From assembly GCA_903789615.1 (NCBI GenBank), contig CAIFEV010000005.1, positions 1 to 64,000 on the forward strand: a stretch of DNA of 64,000 bases, given 5' to 3'. The DNA is from an uncultured Lachnospiraceae bacterium. Lineage in GTDB: Bacteria; Bacillota; Clostridia; Lachnospirales; Lachnospiraceae. The number at the start of each line of letters is the position of its first letter. The stretch's first letter is position 1. Positions 1 through 8,169 of the stretch are shown piece by piece. The notes under the pieces were generated by a model. It was not told where the DNA came from and searched no databases. It saw nothing but the letters and a program-made list of their open reading frames with translations. Made by a program: the position numbers and the translations under genes.

Positions 1-72
1 CTGATGAAAGTCAGCGGCCTTTCTTTTGACCAGGGCGGATGGTTTGACGTTTACAAGCATTCCAACATCTAA
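1..72 (+). other. C-terminal end of an unrelated reading frame at the window edge
   Basis: Frame 1 is open from the edge and ends with TAA at 70-72; the residues include SFDQGGWFDVYKHSN. It overlaps the abnormal end of the acyltransferase frame on the other strand. It could be the 3' end of a gene that invaded or recombined next to the acyltransferase. I do not recognise the family. Confidence 0.25.
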
Positions 73-567
73 GCCTAATGGTAAATAAATTTTTTGCGAA
101 GCAAGAGCTATAGAAACTATTAGCAAACTGACAATAGAAATAAGCCGTGCCTTTTCACATCGAAATGTAAAAAAAATAAAATCAAGCAGACGCCTAGAAA
201 CAAATAATGCCTGTAAAAACCAAATAGCCCCTATTAATTTAACACCATTTATACTAGAACCCGATGCATAAACTGACGATATTATTAGTTGCTTATATCC
301 TTCATAAGGACTTGAAAAACGATCAATATGCAAGAACAAGACAAGTAGAATAACACAAATGATATATGGGCATATCAATCTACGAAGGTCTTTTTTTAAA
401 TTATCATCTCTATATTTATAAAAGTAACCACTCATAATAAAAAAGAATGGCATATGAAAAGAAAAAATTAGTGAATGTATCGTTGCCGGCGGAGACGAAT
501 GCCCGGCTATTACTAAAATAATAGCTATCGCCTTTGCAATATCTGGCCATGACAGTCTTTTCTGCAT
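1..567 (-). CDS. Acyltransferase family 3 membrane protein, partial and probably interrupted
   Basis: The frame is open from an ATG at 567 to the first base of the window (189 codons). The N-terminus reads WPDIAKAIAIILVIAGH, the usual start of OafA/fucose-O-acetylase-like acyltransferases, with the catalytic-type His ending the first membrane segment. IWFLQALFV and LPLGLDV further on are also family-like. These proteins move acetyl or other acyl groups onto sugars during envelope polysaccharide assembly. After LPLGLDV the sequence stops looking like the family, although the next membrane segment is expected there, and the same bases on the other strand encode an unrelated short reading frame. 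I infer that another sequence joins near base 65 and that the gene is a 5' fragment. It fits the polysaccharide locus that follows. Confidence 0.7.
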   Translation of the reverse strand, partial: MQKRLSWPDIAKAIAIILVIAGHSSPPATIHSLIFSFHMPFFFIMSGYFYKYRDDNLKKDLRRLICPYIICVILLVLFLHIDRFSSPYEGYKQLIISSVYASGSSINGVKLIGAIWFLQALFVSRRLLDFIFFTFRCEKARLISIVSLLIVSIALASQKIYLPLGLDVGMLVNVKPSALVKRKAADFHQ

Positions 568-1516
568 AATTATCCCCCATGATTAAATAGTGCGCTCTCG
601 GAATCCTGTAATTTTTAATTATATTGAATTCTCGAGAGCTTATTTTTTTGAAATCCCCCACTTTTTGGCAAAGCTCCTTGACATAAACACTAGTTTGTGC
701 TGAGCAGCTCAATCTTCGCAGACAGGAGTCACGCCTTTTTAATCAGTATATGTAGCCCGTACTGCTTGCAAGGAGTATTTCATGAAACCTGTTGATTCCG
801 GAGGTCATGCCACCTACCAAAAACCAGCTACTTCACAACTGAAAAAATATTTCCCGAATAATTCCCCCATTCCAAGGCGTCACCAGATAATCGCAGAGCA
901 ATTTTATGGTCTCGACTTACCACCAGGGGCAAGCCAGATGAACTCAGTTCAAAAGCGAACAATCTTTCTGCATCTGAGGTATATGCACCAGGCTGTTCCG
1001 CATAAAGTGAACTTTACTTTGCAGCGTTGCCAAAATACTCCCCGGAAAGCACTGCTTTACAGCGGAAACAAGCTCTTTGTTCGCCTCTCTGATGATCAGT
1101 TTCAGACTCTGCAGGCAACAGCCCTTCAAACCATTGAAAACGCTTTTATAGGTTTCCAGAGATTCTTCCTTCATCGGATCAACAGCCAGAACATCGTGCT
1201 TCTCGTGTTCATCGACACAACATACTAAGAAGGTTTTCAATAAGTGGCTCAGTTTAGTCGGGATCATGGCTCAATGCCAAATAGAATGATGGCTCTCGGC
1301 AACCGGACAGGTGGCTAAAAAAGCCCGAAATATTCATAATGAAATTAGAAATTTCCTGCTCATTATCAGATAAAATGGTGTGCTTCTCTGATGGTGTGAT
1401 TGTTTTTTGCCGAATCTATTATACGAAAAGAGCTGGTCGGCGCCTTTTTATCGGCTAAACTATTAATTTTCAGGTTAAGTGACATTTTCCATGTAAGAAG
1501 TTTCAGTCACTTAAAT
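568..1516. other. Gene-poor, IS-scarred region
   Basis: Apart from the IS256 fragment I see no intact gene. An inverted pair, GCTCTCG (near 592) and CGAGAGC (near 632), could be a hairpin or an old element end. The 250 bases from 1268 to 1516 hold no recognisable frame. The stretch is AT-rich. Confidence 0.4.
944..1267 (-). pseudogene. IS256-family transposase remnant
   Basis: A 107-codon fragment resembles the middle of IS256-type (Mutator-like) DDE transposases: a GLKG segment, a stretch like 'LIIREANKELVSAVKQCFPG', then VHFMRNSLVHIPQMQKD. The last corresponds to the family's CRVHFMRN-LL-HVPK region. Both ends are missing: intact IS256 transposases have about 400 residues, and I find neither the N-terminal helix-turn-helix region nor the C-terminal catalytic Glu segment in the flanks. 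It is a dead relic beside the polysaccharide locus. The opposite-strand frame at 782-1228 is its shadow. Confidence 0.75.
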
Positions 1517-2263
1517 TCATTTCTGAATAAGATAGTAAAATTCTCGTTTTAATCCTGTTTTCAATCGCTTTGTAATTCCCCACTGTGACTCAGTAGGCAC
1601 TACTCCACACTGGAAAATTTTAAAGCTATTATGCCTAAAATACACATTTAGTAATCTTTCACTCATAAATCCAAATATTCGTTTTTGATAATCATTATAT
1701 GATGTGATATCCGTTCGTCTCTCTAATTCAAAAAGTATATTAAACAGCCACTCAGAATATGCATCATAAACTTCGGATATAGCAATAAGCATATTAAATA
1801 ATCTTAAGCTATGATCCTGCCACAAAGCATTATATTCATCAAGGTATGATGGATACTGTTCAGCGATTATTTCTCTGGTAATATCAATATCCTTATCAAA
1901 CCCACATCCTCTTGTATAATTCTCCTGTACTGTAGTAGCCAATTTCATTTCAAAAGGCAGAATGACATCGTATCTTTCTAGAATCTTCTGTACTGTACTC
2001 TCCTTGATAATATTTTTCATAAAGAATGAACAGCTAAAATATCTTCGATAATGCACAAGTCCTTTATAAGGATCCTCTGAATTTTTCCAAATCCAATATG
2101 CACCTGTTAGTTCACAATAATTTTTATTTTTTGTTGAGATATTATCTCCTGTATCATCCCTTAAAAATTGCATGTCATCTTTTCCAGCGGCGCCTACTTG
2201 AATTGGAATATATCCAGCATCTTTAGGTGGATCAAATTTTTTATGAGTAGCGATATAAATCAT
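1517..2263 (-). CDS. DUF4422 family glycosyltransferase
   Basis: This 248-residue cytosolic protein is of the DUF4422 type, found in capsule and O-antigen loci and presumed to transfer a sugar onto a lipid-linked repeat unit. It shows the family hallmarks in order: IYIATHKKFD at the start, YIPIQVGA, RDDTGDNIS, ELTGAYWIWKN, then GLVHYRRYF. I chose the ATG at 2263 because GGGGATTAG lies just upstream and the family starts there; a longer frame to 2386 is open but has no such support. A second DUF4422 gene lies at 16810-17625. Donor and acceptor sugars cannot be read from the sequence. Confidence 0.85.
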   Translation of the reverse strand: MIYIATHKKFDPPKDAGYIPIQVGAAGKDDMQFLRDDTGDNISTKNKNYCELTGAYWIWKNSEDPYKGLVHYRRYFSCSFFMKNIIKESTVQKILERYDVILPFEMKLATTVQENYTRGCGFDKDIDITREIIAEQYPSYLDEYNALWQDHSLRLFNMLIAISEVYDAYSEWLFNILFELERRTDITSYNDYQKRIFGFMSERLLNVYFRHNSFKIFQCGVVPTESQWGITKRLKTGLKREFYYLIQK

Positions 2264-2323
2264 GGTGCTAATCCCCTTCCTATAAGCACTAATGCAAACG
2301 CTTGGTAAGCGCAATATATTAGG

Positions 2324-2476
2324 ATGACAGCAAAAGCGACATCGGATGATGAATACTGGATTCACACGTTGAAGAACAGCTTTCAACTCATTGAAACACT
2401 TGGTCTGTCAAAACCAATTACGGAGCTGCCGAAAAGAAAACGTGGCAGGCCGTGTAAGAATATGTCCACGAGCTGA
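2324..2476 (+). pseudogene. Possible transposase C-terminal remnant
   Basis: A short plus-strand frame (50 codons, open from about 2309) ends in a basic tail, LPKRKRGRPCKN, of the kind seen at the C-termini of several DDE transposases. Nothing upstream in that frame is intact. It lies between two glycosyltransferase genes of the opposite strand, which suits a relic of an insertion. The family is not determined. Confidence 0.35.
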
Positions 2477-2524
2477 TCAGTGTTTTATAGTACCAACATG
2501 AGGGAAATCATTATTTTATCAGAT

Positions 2525-3718
2525 TTAGCTTTTTATTTCCTTTTTGACAATAGTTTCAAGTATTCTATAAAACTGATTTCCAGTATCATCCCAAGACAAA
2601 TTGGATACCTTCTGCCTTGCCCTATTTGTAATTTCCATTAGTTGTAAAGGATTATTTGTATAAAACTCAATCTTATTCACCAGTTCTTCGAAATCAAATG
2701 TATCCAAGAGCACAGCTGTATCCTCTCCTAAAAATGAAGTATATGATCCATCTTTAAACTCAATAACTGGCAATCCACTGCCTATCATTTCATAAGGAAC
2801 AAGAGAGATATTTGTCATTGACGCAACCATTCCAAAATCACATTTGGTATATAATTCTTGTATTTCCTTTTTAGAAATACGTCCCAAGTTTGTTCCCAGT
2901 GCAGGCTTTTCCACCTTGTGTAATCCAAAATAATATATATTAAGATGTTTTCCGCGTTTTTCAAACTCTTTGGACGCATGTGTAATCATACTCATTACAA
3001 TTCCGGGCAATCTCTTAGGCTCTCTTTTTATATAAACCGCAATATTAATCTCTTTTTTATTTTTATATTCGTCAAAATTACGTTTTCTGTAAGGATACTC
3101 CCGAGATTCAAACGGAAATTCAACGGAATACATTCTTCCCAAGTTTGCATTATTTTTACAGTTTTTCTTAATTTCTTCTATATTCCAGTTTCCCAAGGAT
3201 ATTATGTCTTCACCCAATTCATATGCCTTTTTCGATAAAAAATACCTGTCACCTACTGGGTGAAAGTAAGGTTCATAGTCTTGCACAAAATAGATTAAAT
3301 GCCCTTTTAATTTTCTTGCATAATATATCATTATATCTTCGACTGCTATGACAAAATCATATTGATGCTGCATAACCTCATTCCAGATGATATACTTTGC
3401 ATCATAACTTTCCAAATTAGCTTTTGCATTACGCATCATTGTTTCACAGTCAACGCTGGTTGGGCAGGTCATTTCCACATTTACTCCAGCATCAGATAAT
3501 CGTTTAGCTATGCGTAGAGTTGATGTAAGTCCTCCACTATGTAACGTCATGAATGGTGTGACGAAGATAACATTTTCTATTTTAGATGCGCTTTCGCTGG
3601 AAATCCTGCTAAAATCGGCGATACTTAATATATTATCAACATAATCATCTGTAGCTAAGTGCTGAATGTATCTGCAAGCTGGTAAAAATTTATTTCTTAT
3701 CCGTGTTATAATTTTCAT
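2525..3718 (-). CDS. GT4-type (WsaF-like) glycosyltransferase
   Basis: This is a 397-residue two-domain GT-B glycosyltransferase. The N-terminal half carries NVIFVTPFMTLHSGG and YFVQDYEPYF; the C-terminal half has KCDFGMVASMTNISLVPYEM followed by GSGLPVIEF, the glycine-rich and acidic nucleotide-sugar region of GT4 enzymes. The DYEP stretch and overall plan recall WsaF-type rhamnosyltransferases; that match is from memory and the sugar is inference. I take ATG 3718 as start because AAAGGGTG sits at proper spacing; the GTG at 3727 would abut that site. A perfect 41-bp tandem repeat lies directly upstream. Confidence 0.8.
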   Translation of the reverse strand: MKIITRIRNKFLPACRYIQHLATDDYVDNILSIADFSRISSESASKIENVIFVTPFMTLHSGGLTSTLRIAKRLSDAGVNVEMTCPTSVDCETMMRNAKANLESYDAKYIIWNEVMQHQYDFVIAVEDIMIYYARKLKGHLIYFVQDYEPYFHPVGDRYFLSKKAYELGEDIISLGNWNIEEIKKNCKNNANLGRMYSVEFPFESREYPYRKRNFDEYKNKKEINIAVYIKREPKRLPGIVMSMITHASKEFEKRGKHLNIYYFGLHKVEKPALGTNLGRISKKEIQELYTKCDFGMVASMTNISLVPYEMIGSGLPVIEFKDGSYTSFLGEDTAVLLDTFDFEELVNKIEFYTNNPLQLMEITNRARQKVSNLSWDDTGNQFYRILETIVKKEIKS

Positions 3719-3736
3719 TAATAACACCCTTTCAAT

Positions 3737-3818
3737 CTATTATATACTTCTACCGTCACCGAATAAAGGCATTCTGACTATTATATACTTCTACCGTCAC
3801 CGAATAAAGGCATTCTGA
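3737..3818. repeat. Perfect 41-bp direct tandem duplication
   Basis: The unit at 3737-3777 (from CTATTATATACTTCT to AAAGGCATTCTGA) is repeated without change at 3778-3818. Identical copies suggest a recent duplication. It lies in the leader of the GT4 gene that starts at 3718 and follows the GT2 gene at 3860-4750. Confidence 0.95.
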
Positions 3819-3859
3819 GCGATGCTTTTCCGCAAATCATGTGCGCCTTTAATTAAATA

Positions 3860-4750
3860 TCAATACTTCCCTAATAATATTTTGATAATAAAAATCATTC
3901 TCTTTGATGCACTATTAAATCGTATATCCTTATCAAAAATCAATTTACATGCATTAAAAGGATTTTTATTTACTAATTCATTCAAAAACGAAAGCCACTC
4001 ACTATTAATTTCTTTACTATAACCTCTTAAAAGCTCACCAGCATATGAACTTGGTGAATTTATCAGTGCGGGCTTAATCTGCCTCAATTTACCGACTAGA
4101 TTATTATTGTATCCAATTGTATTATCTTCATGTTGTCGGTAATAAATATATTCTTGATCATCCGCAACCACCTGTCCACCACAGGTAATACATAACTTAT
4201 AGCACCATGCATCATGCATAAAAACATTATGAGGTCTATATTTCTTCATTAATCTGAAGAGTTTATTATTTACTACAGCTGTACATCCAGCCATCTGATT
4301 AAAAATAAAATTCGCCTTTTCGCTTCGATTTCTATGCGTTTTATGTTTTGAAAGTACATTTAATTTTTCATCTACTAAAATTTGACCTGAATAATATAGC
4401 GCAGGTATAGTAGACGATAATTCCAATAATTTTCCCACTGCTACCGATATCTTATGAGGGAGCCAAACATCGTCTTGATCACAGAAAGCATAAAAGTCAT
4501 ACGACACATCAGCGGTATCTACAAGATCAAAAAAGCTTTCAGCAGCTCCCTTATTTTCACCTCTGATAATTCGCAGTGAATGAGATTTACTATATTCTCG
4601 TAAAATATCAAAAGTACAATCTGTTGATCCATCATCTCTTACAAGTAGATCTATATTTTTAAAATCTTGGCAAAAAACACTATCCAGCAATTCACGTAGA
4701 TATTTTTCTCCATTATATGTCGACAGTATAATCAACACTTTATTCATCAT
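3860..4750 (-). CDS. GT2 family glycosyltransferase (rhamnosyltransferase-like)
   Basis: A 296-residue GT-A fold enzyme. The N-terminal nucleotide-binding part reads VLIILSTYNGEKYL, followed by RDDGSTD near residue 40 and the acidic FCDQDDVWLPHK near residue 90, which supplies the metal-coordinating DxD-type motif. The DQDDVW form with a MAGCTAVVNN segment is typical of rhamnosyltransferase-like GT2 members in capsule loci. No membrane segment is obvious, so it should act at the inner face on a lipid-linked intermediate. The start could also be the second Met, 3 bases downstream. Substrate not determined. Confidence 0.85.
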   Translation of the reverse strand: MMNKVLIILSTYNGEKYLRELLDSVFCQDFKNIDLLVRDDGSTDCTFDILREYSKSHSLRIIRGENKGAAESFFDLVDTADVSYDFYAFCDQDDVWLPHKISVAVGKLLELSSTIPALYYSGQILVDEKLNVLSKHKTHRNRSEKANFIFNQMAGCTAVVNNKLFRLMKKYRPHNVFMHDAWCYKLCITCGGQVVADDQEYIYYRQHEDNTIGYNNNLVGKLRQIKPALINSPSSYAGELLRGYSKEINSEWLSFLNELVNKNPFNACKLIFDKDIRFNSASKRMIFIIKILLGKY

Positions 4751-4950
4751 TTCGCCACTTATTTCAAAATCAACATTGCTAACAACAACTCAACTTCTAA
4801 TGTGATTGGCAAATAAATAAAACTTCTATCCCAGAGTCAATCTTGCGGTGATATATGCAACTATCAGTTCTCAATAATTATAATCGGTCTTAAATTGGAA
4901 TGAAATAAAACCGCAACTTTCAACACCTCTCTCATAAGCTGTAGCAATAT

Positions 4951-6114
4951 TTATATTTTCTTGAGCATATTCACCACTGCCGCCGGAAGTAAAATCTTAA
5001 CTCGCTCTTTCATTTTCAGTCCAACCTTTATATTGTCGATAAAATCCAGATCATCAATGTGGTCATAAAAATGATCCCGGCCTGCAGGTCGAACAGAAGG
5101 CTGAACAAGATTTCCCTGTTTCACAAGTCCTTCCTGAAGTGTAGCTTCCTCAATTCTTCCATTCTTCTGAATAATCGGCAGCAGTTCATTCCCCTTCTCT
5201 GTATTCACAAACACACTGGAAACCCCCTTAGGGGTATAACTCTCCGGATGACTTTTTGCGATTCCCCAGAAATCTCCAATTGTTATATCAGCAACTCTGT
5301 TTGTGTTCGCATAGGCGCACTGATAACAGCTTTCCCTGAAGCAGTCCGCAAGCATAAAATGAGAACCGTATCGATCAAGCGAGAGTGCCTTTGTCTTTGT
5401 CTTTGTCTTTGTCTTTGTTTGCATCTTCAGGAGATACTGCGTTCCCCATCCTCGTTTAACTTTTGAGCGAAAATTATAATAAATCATTCTTCCGCCCATT
5501 ATTCGATTCATATATTCAACGTACTTCTTGAAAAACTTCGGTGACGGCACGCCATGACAGATAAGATCAACCGTATATAATCCCTCTTTGTCGCCGCCGA
5601 GAAATGCATAAAGCCCACCTACCTGACATGGTGTTCCCGTAAAGAGTACCTTTTTCCCTTCTGCCAATCTCTGCTGTATTTTAGAATAGACGTGTCCTAT
5701 ATCCGACTGAACATATTTCGAGGACTGAATCTTTCCTGCGTCTTTATCGGATATTACTTCTATGTGATGAACAGCAAGGTCTTGGTCATAGGCTGCGCCA
5801 AAAGCCACTCCGTTGTCGCCAAGAACTGAACGAACCAGTATATCCGATGCACCACCAGATGCTGAGTTCATGACATTTTGTTCGTTCTTATTGGTGAAAG
5901 CCCATACCGATACGGGATGATGACGATGCTGCTCTTCATTATTCACAGGGCAACTCTTCACACACTTCCCGCAGTGGATGCAGGCACCCATGTCAGCAGA
6001 TGGATAGAGAAATCCTTCGTTATTTTCAGATATCGATATACATTTTACCGGACAAACCTGTTCGCAGGAACGGCATCCCACACAGCTCTTTCCGACAATC
6101 GAAATATTGTCCAT
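4951..6114 (-). CDS. Coenzyme F420 hydrogenase/dehydrogenase beta-subunit family Fe-S protein
   Basis: A 387-residue protein with two N-terminal [4Fe-4S] motifs (CVGCRSCEQVCP and CIHCGKCVKSCP) followed by the FrhB-like flavin domain: FTGTPCQVGGLYAFL, DLICHGVPSP, and CYQCAYANTNRVADITIGDFWG. Such proteins pair with polysaccharide pyruvyl transferases in envelope loci; the exact reaction there is not established, and a redox step on the sugar or its carrier is inference. The start ATG at 6114 shares its first base with the stop of the pyruvyl transferase (TGATG), so translation is probably coupled; a GTG at 6126 is possible but lacks a ribosome site. A (CTTTGT)5 microsatellite inside the gene encodes a Thr-Lys run. 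Confidence 0.88.
   Translation of the reverse strand: MDNISIVGKSCVGCRSCEQVCPVKCISISENNEGFLYPSADMGACIHCGKCVKSCPVNNEEQHRHHPVSVWAFTNKNEQNVMNSASGGASDILVRSVLGDNGVAFGAAYDQDLAVHHIEVISDKDAGKIQSSKYVQSDIGHVYSKIQQRLAEGKKVLFTGTPCQVGGLYAFLGGDKEGLYTVDLICHGVPSPKFFKKYVEYMNRIMGGRMIYYNFRSKVKRGWGTQYLLKMQTKTKTKTKTKALSLDRYGSHFMLADCFRESCYQCAYANTNRVADITIGDFWGIAKSHPESYTPKGVSSVFVNTEKGNELLPIIQKNGRIEEATLQEGLVKQGNLVQPSVRPAGRDHFYDHIDDLDFIDNIKVGLKMKERVKILLPAAVVNMLKKI
5389..5418. repeat. (CTTTGT)5 hexanucleotide microsatellite inside a CDS
   Basis: Five exact copies of CTTTGT lie within the F420-hydrogenase-beta-like gene; on the coding strand they give alternating Thr and Lys (TKTKTKTKTK) near residue 235. Gain or loss of a unit would add or remove a Thr-Lys pair without changing frame, so this would vary loop length and not switch the gene off. 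Confidence 0.95.
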
Positions 6115-7214
6115 CAACCCACCCACTGACTTAAATAATCTCTTGTCTTCTGTCTCTCTGCCCTGATCACTTCATCGGTTTTAGTATAGTCAATCTCTTT
6201 ACACAATAATTCCGGCAACTTCTTCATGTTATCGAGGATGCGGTTTTCCAGCTTTAACCTCGTCATAAGATCGACCAATTTTTCGCTATTACCATATCCC
6301 GTCTCTCTAACAATGCTGGCGAACGATCTGCGCGTAATGATGCTCATAATCGTCCCATGAAATGTATCAGTAACAATATATTCTGCATGCTCAAAGTACG
6401 CGATCACTTTGAACGGATCGCAGTTGATGAACCGATCGCAACAGTCCTGCACGCCTCCGATGCAGAAGATCTTTAGCCCTCTTGTCTTAGCAAATGAACG
6501 AATCATCCTGCACTCATCCGCTTTGAATCGTCCGGAGTATCCGTAAAGAAGCATGTATTTATCTTCGTTTACATTCTCAGGGATTTTTCCGCAGGACATG
6601 TAGTCATACATTAGAACCGGATCGAGGCTTATGACTGGCTCGATACCAATTAACTCTTTGACTGTCTTGCAACTGTTTTCATCTCTCACAGAGAGCGCAT
6701 CGAAGCTTTCAAGCCATCCCGCTACTTTCCGGTCTACGCCATACTTCTTCAATTTCTCAGTGGTTGTGTTGCCAAAGGACGCCGCATAGCTGATAAGTTT
6801 CTTGGCATGATTCTGCTGCCCGAACAGTTCCGGTGTGAAACCAACGTTCGTATTATTCTGAACGCAATTAAATACCTCGTCACTTCCCACAATCAGCACA
6901 TCCAGTTCCGGACTATAGTTCATCTGATCGGTGATACCGAGGTAAGGATAATAATTCTTTGCATAATTCTTTTTATAACTAATAAAGCGAATCTTCTCTG
7001 AAAGCGGTGCTCCACCCTTCAAAGCCTCCATTCCCTTTGAAAATTTTCTCTTGATTCCTGTTCCTTCATCAGAAGGAAGTAATGTATTGCCTGGATGGTA
7101 GTCGACAAATTGAACCTCTCCTCCGAGCTCTTCGACGATAGACTTCAAAGCAAAGGCTTGTAAAAAGGATCCGTAATTTTTAATTCTTTGCATTGAAAGA
7201 ATACCTACCTTCAC
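6114..7214 (-). CDS. Polysaccharide pyruvyl transferase family protein
   Basis: This 366-residue protein matches the CsaB/polysaccharide pyruvyl transferase family, which moves pyruvate from phosphoenolpyruvate onto sugar hydroxyls as a ketal. It begins VGILSMQRIKNYGSFLQAFAL, then has DVLIVGSDEVFN, ISYAASFGN, SVRDENSC and, near the end, VTDTFHGTIMSII, the conserved TDxFHG-type motif of the family. It overlaps the end of the PssE-like gene upstream by 4 bases and is coupled to the F420-beta-like gene downstream. Together they probably add or adjust a pyruvate ketal on the repeat unit. Which sugar is pyruvylated is unknown. Confidence 0.88.
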   Translation of the reverse strand: MKVGILSMQRIKNYGSFLQAFALKSIVEELGGEVQFVDYHPGNTLLPSDEGTGIKRKFSKGMEALKGGAPLSEKIRFISYKKNYAKNYYPYLGITDQMNYSPELDVLIVGSDEVFNCVQNNTNVGFTPELFGQQNHAKKLISYAASFGNTTTEKLKKYGVDRKVAGWLESFDALSVRDENSCKTVKELIGIEPVISLDPVLMYDYMSCGKIPENVNEDKYMLLYGYSGRFKADECRMIRSFAKTRGLKIFCIGGVQDCCDRFINCDPFKVIAYFEHAEYIVTDTFHGTIMSIITRRSFASIVRETGYGNSEKLVDLMTRLKLENRILDNMKKLPELLCKEIDYTKTDEVIRAERQKTRDYLSQWVG

Positions 7215-7720
7215 TTCTTCCTCTCCCTAATAAGATCCTCAGCCATCTTCTCTACTGCTGTACAAAACTTTTTATTGTTATTCAACTGACTGCCATGCAT
7301 ACCAATCGCAATCTTATCATAGTCCCGGATCACGTCACCTAACGTTTCGATATCCTCCACGACAATCAAATTACCATATCTTTCTTTAACCGCCCTCGCA
7401 AAAAGCAATTGATGATCGTTGACATGCTCATTGAACCTGCTCTGCCTTGGTACTACGATTGGGATCTTTCCAATCTGAAGAGGCATAATAAAAGACGATG
7501 GCCCACCGTGTGTAATTACAATTCTTGCCTGTTCCACGTACTCACCCATGTCCTAAAAAGGGAACAGCTTCTTCCAATTGCAGTATTTTGGTTCATACGT
7601 AGAAAAGCCGGTCTGTATCAGCACTTCCTCTGTGATCACGCCGTCTCTCTTTAAATCGTCGATTTTCTTCACTAAGCGATTGAAAGGCTGCTCATGCGTA
7701 CCTACCGTAACAAATATCAT
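7211..7720 (-). pseudogene. PssE/Alg13-like glycosyltransferase subunit with an in-frame TAG
   Basis: Read through one stop, this is a full-length (169-codon) PssE-type protein: MIFVTVGTHEQPFNRL at the start, LIQTGFSTYEP, then ARIVITHGGPSSFIMPL and KIPIVVPRQSRFNEHVNDHQ. PssE is the catalytic, donor-binding partner of the membrane anchor PssD, as Alg13 is of Alg14. Codon 56 (7553-7555) is TAG, where an ordinary residue is expected between LFPF and DMGEYV; the frame is otherwise intact. Translation would yield a 55-residue fragment or, by restart at the ATG at 7549, the C-terminal 112 residues. Nonsense mutation, programmed readthrough and base-call error are all possible. Confidence 0.85.
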
Positions 7721-8169
7721 TAAAATATACTCCCCAGATTAATAGCTTTAGGATAGACTCTTTTCATTTCCTCCCACTCAACGATGAATTTATCCGCAAC
7801 TGGATAAACCAATCTGCCGCTTAGTGTGGATTTATCAATACGGTCAAAGACCTCAATATATATCGTCTTAGCTCCGAACAGCTTTCCAAGCCAGAAAAAT
7901 GGAACAGCAACAGCAGCGCCAGAAGAGATAATAATGTCAGGTTTTTCCTTCTTGAGGACTTTCCATGCAAGTCGTGTATTTATCAGCAGGCCTTTGACGG
8001 AACGGTTCGTCGGGTAGTAACAGGGGATCATCCGCTCATCTTTCAGAAGGCTCCTGGCATCTTCTTTGTCAAATGTCACCCAGAACCTTTCGTGTTTTTC
8101 CCAGAAAGGCTTGAGCATATACAGGTGCATTAAATGCCCTCCGGATGAGCCAACTAAACAAATCTTCAT
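7720..8169 (-). CDS. PssD/Alg14-like membrane anchor of a glycosyltransferase
   Basis: A 149-residue protein of the PssD (Alg14) family: KICLVGSSGGHLMHL at the N-terminus, FWVTFDKEDARSLL, KPDIIISSGAAVAVPFFWLGK and KTIYIEVFDRID. PssD recruits PssE to the membrane to form one UDP-sugar-dependent transferase, commonly adding the second sugar of a repeat unit. The stop overlaps the ATG of the PssE-like gene (TAATG), so the pair is translationally coupled. Since PssE carries a stop, the complex may be inactive here. This seems to be the first gene of the block running to 4951; 1.25 kb of decayed sequence lies upstream. Confidence 0.85.
   Translation of the reverse strand: MKICLVGSSGGHLMHLYMLKPFWEKHERFWVTFDKEDARSLLKDERMIPCYYPTNRSVKGLLINTRLAWKVLKKEKPDIIISSGAAVAVPFFWLGKLFGAKTIYIEVFDRIDKSTLSGRLVYPVADKFIVEWEEMKRVYPKAINLGSIF

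Noticed and set aside
782-1228. 148-codon plus-strand ORF
   Set aside because: It lies antisense to the IS256-like fragment, which has recognisable motifs; the plus frame has none.
3737-3818. CRISPR array
   Set aside because: Only two directly adjacent identical units without spacers, and no cas genes.
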